Assembly (NCBI GenBank): GCA_963556255.1
Contig: OY744611.1
Span: 37,765,306-37,829,305 of the forward strand
DNA length: 64,000 nucleotides
From: Allolobophora icterica
Lineage: Eukaryota > Annelida > Clitellata > Crassiclitellata > Lumbricidae
Direction of reading: 5' to 3'
Shown: piece by piece, positions 1 through 46,036 of the stretch
Layout: each line of letters starts with the position of its first letter
Position numbering within the stretch: position 1 is the first letter of the stretch
Program-made: the position numbers and the translations under genes
Notes under the pieces: generated by a model
Databases searched by the model: none
The model's input: the letters and a program-made list of their open reading frames with translations, nothing else
What the model was told of the DNA's origin: nothing

Positions 1-22525
<22,525 letters not shown>

Positions 22526-22734
22526 AGAACGTGGATACCAATACATTGTTTATTTGGGATACCACTAACTTTTGAACTCTTGTTTAGCTTTTTGAATTTT
22601 CTGCCTTGGCAATTTACAGTGTAGCTGTTTTGACTATGTTTGTACTGGAGAATTTGTTCCACACCAAATTGTCTCAGCATATGCAACATACTGATTGTAA
22701 TTTTAAATTTTTATAGCATCACTTCAGGTAAGCA

Positions 22735-22912
22735 GAGGGCCACATTAAGGCTAGTGCGGGCCCGGATGCTGATACCTATATAGCCATCAGTGTGCGGGGC
22801 CCAATTACAAGTACAATAAACAAATTTTAATGTACTTCCAAAAATGCGGGCCCCTCAAAACTGCGGGCCCGGGTTCTGCAGCACCTTTACCACCCCCCTT
22901 AATGTGGACCTG
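22735..22912. mobile_element. hAT-like MITE between two convergent genes
   Basis: 178 bp with inverted ends GAGGGCCACATTAAGG and CCTTAATGTGGACCTG and identical octamers GGTAAGCA at 22727-22734 and 22913-22920. TGCGGGCCC motifs inside. It carries AATAAA on the plus strand (22815-22820) and ATTAAA on the minus strand (22826-22831). Confidence 0.85.
22815..22831. terminator. Candidate polyadenylation signals for both convergent genes
   Basis: AATAAA (plus, 22815-22820) is the first canonical signal after the XDH-like stop at 22525. ATTAAA (minus, 22826-22831) is the first AATAAA/ATTAAA after the TRMT6 stop at 23318. Both lie in the MITE. Use by either gene is inference. Confidence 0.4.
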
Positions 22913-23317
22913 GGTAAGCATCTTATGACTTCGTCTTATCTGTTACAGTAGGTCACTGCATCGAGTTATAATTATGGGACAGAAAAACATTTTCGTAATA
23001 ACCGATGTTTTATCACTTTCATAGATCTTAATTTGTAGTTTAGATGCATTGATATCGGAATGGACCAAGATCTTATTTTATGTCAAGCGTTATTTCATCC
23101 AATCAATTTTCGTCTCAAGTGTTTTGCTCTGTATGACATGATGCATTGTAATTAAGCTGCTTATAACAGATTTTTACCTGTAATTTTTTCTTTTATCCAG
23201 CAGAAAATTATTTTTTAACATCATTTGTCCTAGTTATTAATGTGTTCAGCCTGCTGCCTCTTTGTTCAGTGAATATGAAGTTAGTGTGCTGACGTGATCA
23301 CCAGGATTTAGGACTGA

Positions 23318-35165
<11,848 letters not shown>

Positions 35166-35525
35166 CTTGTTATTGCAAGATCGCTATGTTCTCTAATTCA
35201 ACGTGAGTTTAAAGCCGTTTAATGCGATACAATTACGGCTTCCATAATCGCCATGCGTGCATAGAGCAAATAGCCTAGACCTTGTCGCGCATCAATGGCA
35301 AAATATTATAGCGCTAAATTTTCATCGACACCTCTTGTTTCTTCACAGCGCTGAGATGTTAAGTCAGGAAAACCGGTCAGAAAAATCGCTAAATTTGCAA
35401 TTCAATTCATTTGATTTCTCTGCCACATTAGAAACCCGATTACAAACAAGTTTCATAATATCTTCCTTACAAAGTTCAACCCTATCTGAACTGGAAGAGG
35501 TAATTGTTCTGTTTAGTGCTTAGAG

Positions 35526-35887
35526 CAGTGGTACACAACCTTTTTCGGCCAAGGGCCACTAATCGATTTCTTTGAACCCTTTGGGGGCCAAACAAGCGAT
35601 GACTCCGCTTAGTTGGGATGAATGCATGTCAAAATTTATGAAGATAATGTGTGCACTAAAGCAAGTATAAAAGTAAATATAAAAAGTTATAGAGGAAGGG
35701 GACTCGTGGTACATCTATATTACTATAATACTGATGGTTTTTCCAATGACCACAGTGCGCAAGTAACTGTAGACGTAATATCAATGCTGGCTCATAAATA
35801 GTCGCTTTTCCTGTTGGACATCGCGGGCCACATGACGACTCGTCGGGGGTCAGATTTGGCCCGCGGGCCAGAGTTTGTGCACCACTG
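35526..35887. mobile_element. hAT MITE upstream of TRMT6
   Basis: 362 bp; ends CAGTGGTACACAACCTTTTT and CAGAGTTTGTGCACCACTG, with identical GCTTAGAG at 35518-35525 and 35888-35895. GGCCAAGGGCCAC and GCGGGCCAGAG blocks lie inside. The near edge is 361 bp upstream of the TRMT6 ATG. Confidence 0.9.
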
Positions 35888-36074
35888 GCTTAGAGAGTCA
35901 CGAACATGTAGGTAGAGTTCGCTATTGTGAGCCCGGCTATACAATGAAAATTAACGCTGGCCAAGACGTGCCACAAGTACAACACACCTGCCAGAGTTAC
36001 AGAGGATTAATCTAGGACTTTCCTAAATGTCCAACCTCATTCCCTTAGCACAGTCGACCAAGATGCATGCAGTG

Positions 36075-36366
36075 GCACTCTACTGACGATAAGAAGTGCA
36101 GTCCCTTAAGCTATTTCGAGAGGGAGGTAAGGGTATGAAGGGTTAGCAGTAGCACCTATACTTTTTAGTCTAGACATACGATGGTGCGAGGGAAGCCATC
36201 TCCCTTGCTGCACGATCCCTCCATCGACAGGGTATAGTCAACATACTCATTCTACCAGAGTTGGATAGAGGAGAAATGGAGATGAAATCTTGAAGTTCTG
36301 CCACAGCGGAGATTTGAACCCTCGACTTCTCATTTGACAGTCCAGCAAACTAACCACTATAGGTTT
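36075..36366 (-). mobile_element. tRNA-derived SINE
   Basis: On the minus strand: TAGTTTGCTGGACTGTCAAA, B box AGGGTTCAAATCTC (36305-36318), then the family body. A head-to-tail homologue of 24640-24930. Confidence 0.75.
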
Positions 36367-36949
36367 TTGCACAACCATCAGGCTAAAAACAGCAGTTCTA
36401 CAGCGTAAATGCACATCTGCATCACCATTTTGTTGTCAAAACAGAAAGACCCAGTGTCATGCTAACCATCAAAGATGGTTAGCATGAAACTGGTTAGCAT
36501 GATGGTTACATCAATTATAATAGCCTACATTTTCATCACCACATAGTCCTAATGTAAATATAACCCAGTCTTAAAATTACCACTAAAAAAATATTCATTG
36601 TCATTAAATTAGGCAGTGGAAACTGAACAAAAGATACAGGTTCACACCCAAACCAAAAGCAATAATAATATAATCTACAAAATATCTGCACGGATGCACA
36701 ACGAACATTTTGTTAAATGAATTCCAAGACCTACACTGTGTACGATTGTGATTGTTTTGACATATTAGCAACAGTCCCATTTGTTTGATGATCTTTCTTA
36801 AACTATTGTAAAATAGTAACATGCATAATGCTAACATATGTACACAGTTGGAAAGTTTCACTATTGCATGTCACTATGTCACTTTTGGTTTTCAAATCAC
36901 AAATGTTAGCATATAGCTGTAGCAATAACTACCAGCTGCTATGCCACTG

Positions 36950-39368
36950 TTAAAGATTAAACATTTGCTGCATTAACTCATTCCGTCTGTCACTGCCATT
37001 AACATCAACGTTAGAGTTTCCATCATTTTTGCAACAGTTCTCGGCAGTTTCCCTTGGCACGTCTGCATTCAGCTCACACAAGTTATGAAGTACACAGCAG
37101 GCCATCACAACGTTTGGCACTTCTTTTACATCAGCCATTGTTACTTTGTTCAACCGGTGGAATCTGCCCTTTAGCCGACTAAACGCAACCGATATGGCAG
37201 AACGAGTCAATGCATGCACCTCATTGAAAGCTGCCTCCTGTCGTGTCAGCTTACGGGAGTCTTGAAAAGAAGGAATGAGCCACGGCAGAGAAGGAAAGGA
37301 AGAGTCTCCCACAATGCACTTCCTGTTTGGGAATATGAAAGCACGATTAGTTTCTGCTTTTGAGAAAAGTGGCGATCGTTTTAGGACTTCAGCATTGATA
37401 AGAGACCCGGGCTCTCCAATGTAAAGATCAGTAAAGAGCAAGTCGGCTGTAGCGACTCCCTGGAGAATAACTGAATGTCCGGAATGTGAGTTCAAGTAGT
37501 CCTCTTTGTGCAGTTTAGGTGGAGGTATTTCAATGTGTGTGCACCCAATCGCACCAATTATGTCAGCCATGCCACTTTTAGCTGAAAACCCTATAAACAG
37601 TAAAAAAACAACAAAATGTAACTAAACACTTGTAAATAAATGCTTTACAGTACTTTAGTGAAGAACTAGTAACATTTCTAAAAATATAAAACAAACAAAA
37701 TCTAAGTTAAAACATAAAATATAATGTTTGTAAGGCCTTAAATGAAACACAACACTGAAACAAAATGTAGTTTAATTAGACATTATATAGCACCGTGTGA
37801 GTTTTGTGAAAGTTGCTCCCAACCAGGCTAAATGATGCTCGAGTTTACTAAGAATGACAAGCTCATATACAGGCGAATAACAGCCTGGAAAATATCCCCT
37901 GGCAGTTTCCCTCTCACACAAACAGAACCCTACCAAAGGACTCTCCTCTGGAATCACAGCTGACAATACGTTCAAATAGTACTTGAGGTTCATACGTTTC
38001 CTGATCATATTCCTTGTAAGAATGTGTACACCATTATTTCATCACCCAATTCTACCCCTAGGTGACATCTGCATACGCATACCCTGTTCTGCTTCCGTTA
38101 CTCGCTGTTCCCTTGGCCACCGGATAAAAACTGATGCCAGGCTGCAAAGCCACTCTGTGACACGTCGAACTACAGCCAGGGCAGAAGACTGGCGCAAACC
38201 GAAGTGTCCACTGATCGCCCTGTACGACGATTGGTTAGCATAGTACCAAAGCGCAATCAGGAGATGCTTCTCCACGCCAATTTTCTCACGTCCTCCATGT
38301 GTGTGCATAGGCACCACTCCACTCTCTCTTAACATCGCTACAAAAGAAACAAGCGTGTAAACATACAAGGTGATGTAATCAAACAAGCATTATTTTAGGA
38401 AACACAGCTTTCTGAAGCGAACATTTCAAAACGAAAAGCAGACATCAGTTAGTATCAAAGCTGAGGATGAGATCCCAACACAGCTCCTAGGTTTGCCAGC
38501 AGCAAATCTGCTCAGCTCTTTGGCCTAAGCCCTCCTGAGACGTTACTGTAATGGTACACATTTCAAGATAGAGTGCAATCTTAGAGGCTGTTTTGTTAAA
38601 GGGTATTTCATATAGGGTATATTTCATCAGCTCTTTCTGCTCAATGTGCTTGTTCTCAATCTTTCAAGCCACACCTTTCGTCATCAATTTAACATTTCTC
38701 ACCCAAGGTTCAGTAACTCAGTTCTACTGGTCTTATACATTTCTGAGTAGGTGCCTTGAGGGGGTGCCTTATTAAATTTTCAAAACAAATGAATGAATGC
38801 AATCTGCACGTTTAGTTACCAGTGACCTACATTAATGGAACAACACTACTCATTACTAGAGTTTGGTTGAAAATTTTAATTCATTGCCAAAAAATAATTA
38901 CTTAGCATGGAGCAGGCTGTAATCTAGTCCCCCTCTTGTGGGGGGGGGGAGGAACAAGTTTCCTGGGGGGGATTTTCCACCCCAAAAGGTGTCTACATTA
39001 CAATATTGCTGGCCTCTGGGGGGAAACATCAAACCTGGGGGGGGGGAAATTTCCCCCCCCCAAAGACGTCTAGATTACACACTGAGCATGGAGTGACTTT
39101 CCAACAAACAGTTTCACAACATACCTAAGATTACATTAAACGTATGTCTTGTCATCCCAAAGTGATTTTTAAATTCTGCATCAGTGTATCCATTGATCAT
39201 TCCACCACCACAGTCAATAGTAACCTCAGGAATTTGCCCAAGGACTACACAGCCCGCCAGTAAAACTTCAGCCAAGTGATTTCCATGATATCTGTCATCA
39301 TCATCATCATCTTCAGTATAATCAGTGAAGATCATATCACTCACAGCAACAAGCGCCATAAGCTTCAT
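36950..39368 (-). CDS. HARBI1-like PIF/Harbinger transposase-derived protein, intact ORF with altered active site
   Basis: Coding exons 39368-39125, 38337-38083 and 37590-36950 join in phase (1, 1) to 379 residues without a stop. An acceptor AG sits just before the ATG at 39370, so a 5' non-coding exon is likely. Exon 1 carries an acidic Asp run and a TDAEFKNHFGMTRHTF segment; exon 2 has a helix-turn-helix-like SYRAISGHFGLRQSSALAVV; exon 3 is the DDE domain. Typical PIF/Harbinger blocks are present: GAIGCTHI, TAD (Asp216), EPGS, GDSSFP (Asp262), ISVAFSRLKGRF. The Asp usual in GA-x-D-GTH is Gly182, and the Glu usual before the RLK-R motif is Ser300. Either a domesticated gene or a transposase that lost activity without losing its frame. 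A 172-bp MITE lies in its first intron. No flanking terminal repeats were identified. Confidence 0.85.
38913..39084. mobile_element. MITE with 9-bp target duplication, copy B
   Basis: 172 bp; ends CAGGCTGTAATCTAGTCC and GTCTAGATTACACACTG, perfect 9-bp flanks AGCATGGAG at 38904-38912 and 39085-39093. Long G and C runs inside. In the first coding intron of the HARBI1-like gene. Confidence 0.87.
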
Positions 39369-39539
39369 TCTGAAATAAACAAAATTAGGTTTATCACTCA
39401 ACTACTAACCCTAAACTTTAAAACAATAAGTCAGATAAGCCAAAATACATGCAAGTCAGAAATAATTTAGTCATTTATATATAAATAAAATACATGATGA
39501 TTTTAACAATCAATAGGCCTAATAGGGGGTTGAGGCAGT

Positions 39540-40057
39540 CCGCAAAGGTTCACCAGTCACTCTGGTACAGAGTAAAGCAGGGAGGCGACCTGACCGACGA
39601 CTCTGATGAGCGTAGACTCGGATCCGACCTGGGCTGGTGAACCAAAGTCCTCCGTGCCCACCTTCTCGTGGTGCGGACCGTTAGTACCCTTCCTAGGAAG
39701 TACTCTTCCTAGGAGGGGGAACGAACGGGCACGGCAGGCAAAACCAGGGGAAGGCAATGGCAAACCACCCCTGTTAATCATGCCAAGAAAATCGTCATGC
39801 CACACACCAAACCACGCCGATGGTCGCGGTTGGAGGGACTCCCAGGCCGGAGCGCTGAGGTGGGACTCCCAGGCCAAAGCGCGACTCAAGGGCTACTGGG
39901 AGAAGTAGCAAGACGGCAACGGAGACTGTGTGGCATGACGATCGCTAGGGCTCCTAGAGCCGACGGCACAAAGAGACAAAGAGAGGCCTAGTCACAACTT
40001 TTCCTTGAGCTTGCATCTTGAAGATATCAGACTGCGGCTGTAGTAATTGAATATTTA
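39540..40057 (+). mobile_element. Non-LTR/SINE-type insertion flanked by 21-bp direct repeats
   Basis: A 518-bp GC-rich block between two copies of CTAATAGGGGGTTGAGGCAG plus T (39519-39539, 40058-40078). It contains GGGAAGGCAATGGCAAACCA and TGCCAAGAAAATCGTCATGC, a motif pair common in RTE-related retroelements. An open frame at 39606-39908 has no family match that I recognise. Confidence 0.7.
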
Positions 40058-40078
40058 CTAATAGGGGGTTGAGGCAGT

Positions 40079-41616
40079 TGTGCACACACTTATTTATAAA
40101 CGAGACAGCCAAGTCTCAATTTTATCACTGTTACCTCCATTTTCCACTACATGAGCAGCCAAACAGTTTCTCTTGACCTACATATATTGCAATGGCATCA
40201 ACAGCATGTACACGCAAGAAGAAAAATGGAAACTTCCACTCCTGCTATTGTTCTACTGAGGTACATATTCCCAAAATATCTACCACACTGTCAGCATCCC
40301 CTCTAAACTTTTATGGGACTACATACTTCACACTAGCAGTCAAACAACATATTGGAAAATCTCTTCAAAAATGTTTCTGCATTGCCAGTTCACAAACTGT
40401 CTGTCAGCCCTTGTGCTAAAAACTTCAACCACAAATCACACCCTCAGCACAATGGCAGAAGCAAAGTGGTTTTAGTCATCCACATTTCTGTGTGACAAGA
40501 GTTCTGATATGGATCAATGCAAGTTAAACTATTTTACCAATAACAACATAACGTCTGTGGCATTGTTCTTCAATTCCAATGTAACTAAAACTAAAAAAAT
40601 CTTTGACTTTTTAACACTTTACCTGTGTAGGTCTACATTCTCCATATTTCACACCATCTTTCCAAACATCTTGTGTTTCAACTCAACCAGAAGACCTGCT
40701 TTAGAAAATAAGATGTTTTAAATTAGTTAAGTCAAAAACAAGCAAAACGAACATGCACCAGGGATTACGAGGTTAACTGATTTGTGAATAACAATTAAAA
40801 TCTTTGTTATTAACACCTTCGTGTAAATTGACATGGGGTCTTAACGAATGTGGATTCGAGTCTGTGCCACTCTGTGGGGTGCACTGCATTCAATGACTCT
40901 GAGCAAGTTGTTTGCACATGCAAGGTGAGCAGTAAACAAATCCTGTGACTTACTTGACTACTGTCCTGGACCTTGGAATTTGTCCATTGTCAGATCAAAG
41001 GCCTAAGATAGGGAAACAAAGTCTCCCACATGTCTCACTAGTAACAGGATATGGAAATTTACTTTCCTTTACTTGCTTCTGATCTTAATTGAAAATTAAC
41101 TAACATCATAAATTTCTCATAATAGGTCATATATTGAAAAATAGTTTTTAGTCTTGCCAAATGCTTAGTGACAAAATACTGACTGACTCAACTCGGTACC
41201 TGATTCAGTTGTAAGTAAATAGAGCATACATGTTTTTCGACCTTATCACGCTGCAGCCGACAGCGCTGTTTTTAACCTTGGGATACGCTACACTTGTTAA
41301 ACTGCACTATTTCAAATGCAGGATGGCCGAGCGCCTACTCGTTGACTTCATCAGCAACACGAGTTTAAGTTATAGGACAGTCATGCAAACTTTATCCTAC
41401 TTATCACATTATTTAACTGAATGACGCCTCTGAAGCCATGATATAAAAGAATGATACGATCGTTCCCATAAATTCAATATCAACAAAATTAATGCCAAAT
41501 AAAGAAAAAGTTAAGTACATAATTAGGTCCTTCGGTGACCACCTGCCAACGTGCTATTATTAGAACGCAGATTACATATTTTTAGACCATAATGTTACTC
41601 ATTCAATGACGTAACG
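40079..41616. other. Intergenic sequence, no gene recognised
   Basis: Short open frames only, none with family similarity or splice-consistent context. No clear repeat. Confidence 0.5.
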
Positions 41617-41996
41617 TCAAACTCCTTCGTAATCGTAATCGTAACCTCAAGATCAGCAGCGCCCAAAAGCCAAGTCGCGGGAACCAGCTTATTCACAAAC
41701 GCATAGTCAAAACAAAATCAATAGCGGGGAGGTAAAAAATCCAGATGAAAAACCAAAGGGGTCAGGCAGGCAGACTGTCTTCCCTTACCTCACTCCACGA
41801 GTCCACGTTTCAACCCTAAACACCAACCGCCTTAGCCATTTGTCTGCCTGGATCATTTGGATCTTGACCTGGAACAGATTTCACCACTCGCCTGTCGATT
41901 GTGATTTGACTGAGCGCCTGTGAATAAGGTGGTTACCGCGACCTCGCTTTTTGAGCGCTGTAGGCCCCTAGAAATTTTGAGATTATGATTACGATT
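41617..41996. mobile_element. Two LINE 3' tails in inverted, tail-out arrangement
   Basis: 41625-41790 is the minus-orientation tail (CGTAATCGTAACCTCAAG, ACCAGCTTATTCACAAACGC); 41830-41996 is the plus-orientation tail (TGAGCGCCTGTGAATAAG, GATTATGATTACGATTAT). Together they form an inverted repeat of about 380 bp. Confidence 0.75.
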
Positions 41997-42103
41997 ATAT
42001 GATTCCTAAACGACACCCGACTTAGCAGCAGCTCTTGGCCTCTGGCTCTCCTCTCTTGATCTGGACCATCTGGAAACCGGACTCCTTTTGACTCTCTCTG
42101 CTC

Positions 42104-42450
42104 TCAGCCATCCTCGGTTCGACGTTCGGCCGCATCATGCACAATGTTCCTCCAACGCCTCCTGTCCTCCGTCAGTCTTAATAATTCTCCCATTGCCAAT
42201 CCCGTCCATTCTTTTATGTTGCCCAGCCAGTTTTTTCTCGGTCTTCCTCTTTTCCGGGCTCCCGGCAGTGTGCCCTGTATGATGTCTTTCTCCATGCATG
42301 CTCCTTCTCTTCTCATGACGTGTCCAAAATATATCATTTTTCTTTCCTTCACCGTCCTTAGTAAATTCCTCTCTACTCCTGCTGCTTCCAATACCCATTC
42401 ATTTGACCGCATTTCCGTCCTTTTGACTACCATTTGGAAAATTCCAAATC
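42104..42450 (-). pseudogene. C-terminal fragment of a non-LTR reverse transcriptase
   Basis: Minus strand reads RTVKERKMIYFGHVMRREGA, then EKDIIQGTLPGARKRGRPRK and WLGNIKEWTGL, the recognisable C-terminal tail of many LINE polyproteins. No polymerase or endonuclease domain is present. Confidence 0.85.
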
Positions 42451-42454
42451 CCTG

Positions 42455-42600
42455 ACAAAGCGCTCGTGAATAAGCTCGTACCACAGTATAAATAATTATT
42501 TATACTGTGCTCGTACTTTGCGCTTGACTTTCGAATGGCGCTTTAGAAGTTTGGAGTTTACAATTGAGATTACGATTACTAAATCGACGATTCAAATCGG
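42455..42600 (+). mobile_element. LINE 3' tail, GATTAC-tail family, carrying a micro-palindrome
   Basis: AAGCGCTCGTGAATAAGCTC, then a 26-bp palindrome between GCTCGTAC repeats, then TTTGCGCTTGACTTTCGAAT, TTGGAGTTTACAATTGAG and ATTACGATTAC. Confidence 0.75.
42474..42516. repeat. 26-bp perfect palindrome between 8-bp direct repeats
   Basis: GCTCGTAC, then ACAGTATAAATAA / TTATTTATACTGT fused tail to tail, then GCTCGTAC. The palindrome interrupts a LINE tail at a known family position, so it was inserted. Confidence 0.85.
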
Positions 42601-42602
42601 TG

Positions 42603-42656
42603 TTCGGTTCAACCTGGGACTAAGATTACTAAGTAATCTTAGTCCCAGGTTCAACG
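42603..42656. repeat. About 40-bp perfect palindrome between GGTTCAAC repeats
   Basis: CCTGGGACTAAGATTACT and its exact reverse complement are separated by one base and bordered by GGTTCAAC on both sides (partly overlapping the arms). About 90 bp from the one at 42474. Confidence 0.85.
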
Positions 42657-44129
42657 GGTTCGGTTATATAAAATAATGACGTCATTGAGCGACTTGTTAC
42701 GATCATTCTAATATATAATCTGTAGCAGAAGGGTTTGTTTATCAACTCAATGCGTAGCGTTACTGCGCTGAAATTGAACGGAGGACAGTGACCTATAATG
42801 TATTCCTGGAGGGAAGGCTAACGCTGTGTACTGGATGTAAAGTCCACTCGAACTTTTGTGAGTGTGGCTGTTGAAGTGATCTGTTAAACAATAAATATTT
42901 ATCAAGCTTTAAGTACAAGTACTGCATTACCCAGCGTTCCAGAAACTAAGGTTATCTTGCCGCTCTCCAGCGTGACTGTAAGTAAATGTTAATGCAAGCT
43001 ACTGAATGAAGCACATTATCTACTTATATTGTGCATTATGACAAACAACAACCTTTGTTACAAAAGCGCGTGAACGCCGAAAATTGTCAAAAATGTTGTT
43101 GTAAAATTCATATTTAGCAAAGAAGACCTTTCATACCCGATCAGTTGCTTTGGTTTGAAAGAGGCAAATATTTTTATATGGCTGATGGTTATGTATTTAA
43201 ATACCTTTTGTAGGCGCGCTCATAAGGCGTGGGCTGCGCAGTTGCACTGATGTGGGCTAAGGTGACGAATATATTGTGTACCAGTGGTGGCCAGCGTTAT
43301 ATATAAGAGGTCGTTGTTGGCCAGCAGCAAGAGGCCAGTATCTAAGTGGTATGCACAGCTGTGATTATCTGGTTTAGGGCCATCGCGTGCAGTCATATGA
43401 GTTTGAATAGTGGCGTTGTTCTCTTGTTATCCTGGAATATTTAAAGCAGTCTTGGCAGTCAGTCCCACAGATAAGAACAGTATAGCAGCTCCTTTCCCTG
43501 CACTTTTGAAGAATTATAACTGGTAGGTGGCAACACTAATAAAATAGACTTAGAAAACCTGGAATTTTGTAGGCTATTATTGTTTGTCTTGTTTAGAGTA
43601 ATGAGGTGAGCAATCAGAATTGTGTGAGGTGTTGTTAGAAGTGACCTTCATATGACTTAAAGTATTTTGCAGTTGGATGGATTTTCTTCTTTCTATATTT
43701 CCTTAGTAACTGCTGCAGTTTCTGGTGTCCTTTGAGTGCGTCTGGGATTTCATCAGTGTTGGTGTTTGAGTTAATCTGTGTAACCACAAAAACAAATATT
43801 ACAATTTAAATACATGTGCTTAGTGGTATTGTATTGCATTACTCACCTCTAGAGAGTAACAGATTTCTTGACATATTCCACAGAAGATATGTAGCCTTGC
43901 ATATGCGACTTGCCGAATGAAGTATGTTGCCGTATTTTGCATGCGAATAAATAAGACTCCATATAATAAAATTAGCCATTGGTCAGTGTAAACATGTCTT
44001 GTTGTCTTAGTGACACTATGTCATACAGCCAATACTTCTAACGTTTATGGTAAAACGTGTCAAATTCTATACATCAGCGCAAAACTTGCTTTTATATTCA
44101 TGAAATCGCCAGTTCACAAGACTTCTTTG
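42657..44129. other. Intergenic sequence upstream of FAXDC2
   Basis: No coding region seen. ACTGTAAGTAAATG at 42975-42988 would be a good splice donor and could end a 5' non-coding exon of FAXDC2; nothing else supports it. Confidence 0.3.
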
Positions 44130-44318
44130 CAGGGCATATTTTAACTGTATAACTAGTGGGACAAATGTCCCAGTAGTTTTAAGATTTGTCCCAGTAGTTT
44201 GGGTGATTTGTCCCAGGTAAAGCAGGTAAAACGGGCTCCATTTGGCTGAAAATCCTCTAAAATGCATTGTCGTCGCCAATTTTGTCCCAGTAGTCCAAAT
44301 ACGTTAAAATATGCACTG
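44130..44318. mobile_element. hAT-like MITE, CATATTTTAA family, copy 3
   Basis: 189 bp; CAGGGCATATTTTAACTG to GTTAAAATATGCACTG, flanks CTTCTTTG (44122-44129) and CTTCTTCG (44319-44326). TTTGTCCCAGTAGT at both ends; the minisatellite core of copy 1 is absent. Confidence 0.82.
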
Positions 44319-44498
44319 CTTCTTCGTTCAGTTTCTCATCTTTATAATCAACAGAAGCAAAATTGTAGACAGCAGCCTGTATTTGTAAAGAACTATCTCT
44401 GACTCGGTATATCGCTGTGATACCTCTCGTATATGTTATATATATATATTTATTGGTAACATGAATTAAAACTTTCTACATTGCAGTAATATCTTATG

Positions 44499-45686
44499 CA
44501 GAGTGGGTCATAAAAAAGTAACCCCCTACAGGTTTTGCTAATATTTTGGCCAAAAGTAAGAATTTTTTAATCGTTTTACTGGCTTAAAAGTAATTCAAAT
44601 TTACATATAACATCCAAATTTCACCAAAATATTTCAAACAGAACCAAAGTTATATCACTTTTACTGAGTCCACCCACTGTTTTTTGATGGTCCAAAAACA
44701 TTTAACGCAAGAAAAGTAAAAAAAAACGATTTTAATAAGTCACATCTCAAATAATTGGTATCAAACAGATGGCTGAAGGTTCACGACACAAAACGAGTGT
44801 TATTCACGGATGAGAAGAACTTTTATCTCAATCCACTAATCAGCAACCAAAACAATAATAGTTGGTCTCGCGGCAAGAAATCAGATGTCAGACCTGATCA
44901 TTTGATCGTTGAATGCGAGAAGTTCACTCCACATGTTATGGTGTCGGCTGGTATTTGTTTTGGTGGCAAAGGTCGACTGCATTTTGTTCATGAAAGGCAA
45001 AGGTAAATGCTGCATGTTACGTTTCTCCATTGCTTCCAGAATTAATTTCAGATTGCAAGCGTCTGTTGCCAGCTGGATTCGTTTTTCAGCAAGACGGCAC
45101 ACCAGCACACACTGCTTGTCTCACGTAAGACTGGCTCAATGTTTGTTGCCCTGGTTTCATTGAGAAGAACCAATGACCCTCAAACTCTTCGGATTTGAAC
45201 CCGCCGGATTATCACGTGTGGGGAGCTATGCTGGAGAAATATCACAATCCACGACCAAAGCCAAAAACGATAAGATAATTGAAGGTCGCGTTGAAGTTGA
45301 TATGGGAAATTTACTTCTGGAACCTATCAACAAGGCCATCAAAAACTTTACATAGAAACTCGGAACATGTGTGGGTACTGGTGGTGGACACATTGAACAC
45401 AAGTTGTGAAGCAATATTTATCAAGTCTGTTTTATACCAATTATTTGAGATGTGACTTAATAAAATCGTTTTTTGTTACTTTTTGCTGCGTTACATGTTT
45501 TTGGACCATCAAAAAACAGTGGGTGGACTCAGTAAAAGTGATATAACTTTGGTTCTATTTGAAATATTTGGTCAAATTTGGCTTTTATACGTAAATATAA
45601 ATTACTTTTAAGCCAGTGAAATTTGATTCAAAAATTCTTACTTTTGGCCGAAACCTGTAGACGGTTACTTTTTTTGGCCCACCCTG
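44499..45686 (+). mobile_element. mariner-like element with about 250-bp inverted repeats
   Basis: 1188 bp. Left end CAGAGTGGGTCATAAAAAAG, right end CTTTTTTTGGCCCACCCTG followed by TA; the left TA has decayed to TG. Matching inner blocks (for example CCACCCACTGTTTTTTGATG and its reverse complement at about 45510) show the inverted repeats reach about 44765 and 45420. Confidence 0.88.
44764..45400 (+). pseudogene. Broken mariner-type transposase
   Basis: Catalytic landmarks remain in order but in different frames: LFTDEKNFYLNP, GRLHFVHERQ, FQQDGTPAHTACL and DLNPPDYHVWGAM, giving a D-D-D signature. A frameshift after 45000 and internal stops break it, and the N-terminal DNA-binding part is missing. 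Confidence 0.88.
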
Positions 45687-46036
45687 TATATGCATACACC
45701 ATGTTTGGGCATGTCCAGACAAACAGTAGCTTACACTGGTGTTGAATGTAACCTAATAGTAACTGAAAAAACACTAATAGTAACATAATTATTTATATTA
45801 CATATTTATTGGTAAAATGTTTTTATTAAAAGACTTGTATGCAGAACATAGAAAGACAATGTGATGAAACATGTATGCCACACCATCACAATTTGCATAT
45901 CATATCTGAAAATTACAAGCACATACAACATAAATAAATGTTTGTTTGCTTTTCATTATGCACTGCCAGTCTGGAATATGTTGTCACTTCTTTTTTAACC
46001 GTAGAAATTTCAGCACGCCAAGAACTACCTTACAGT

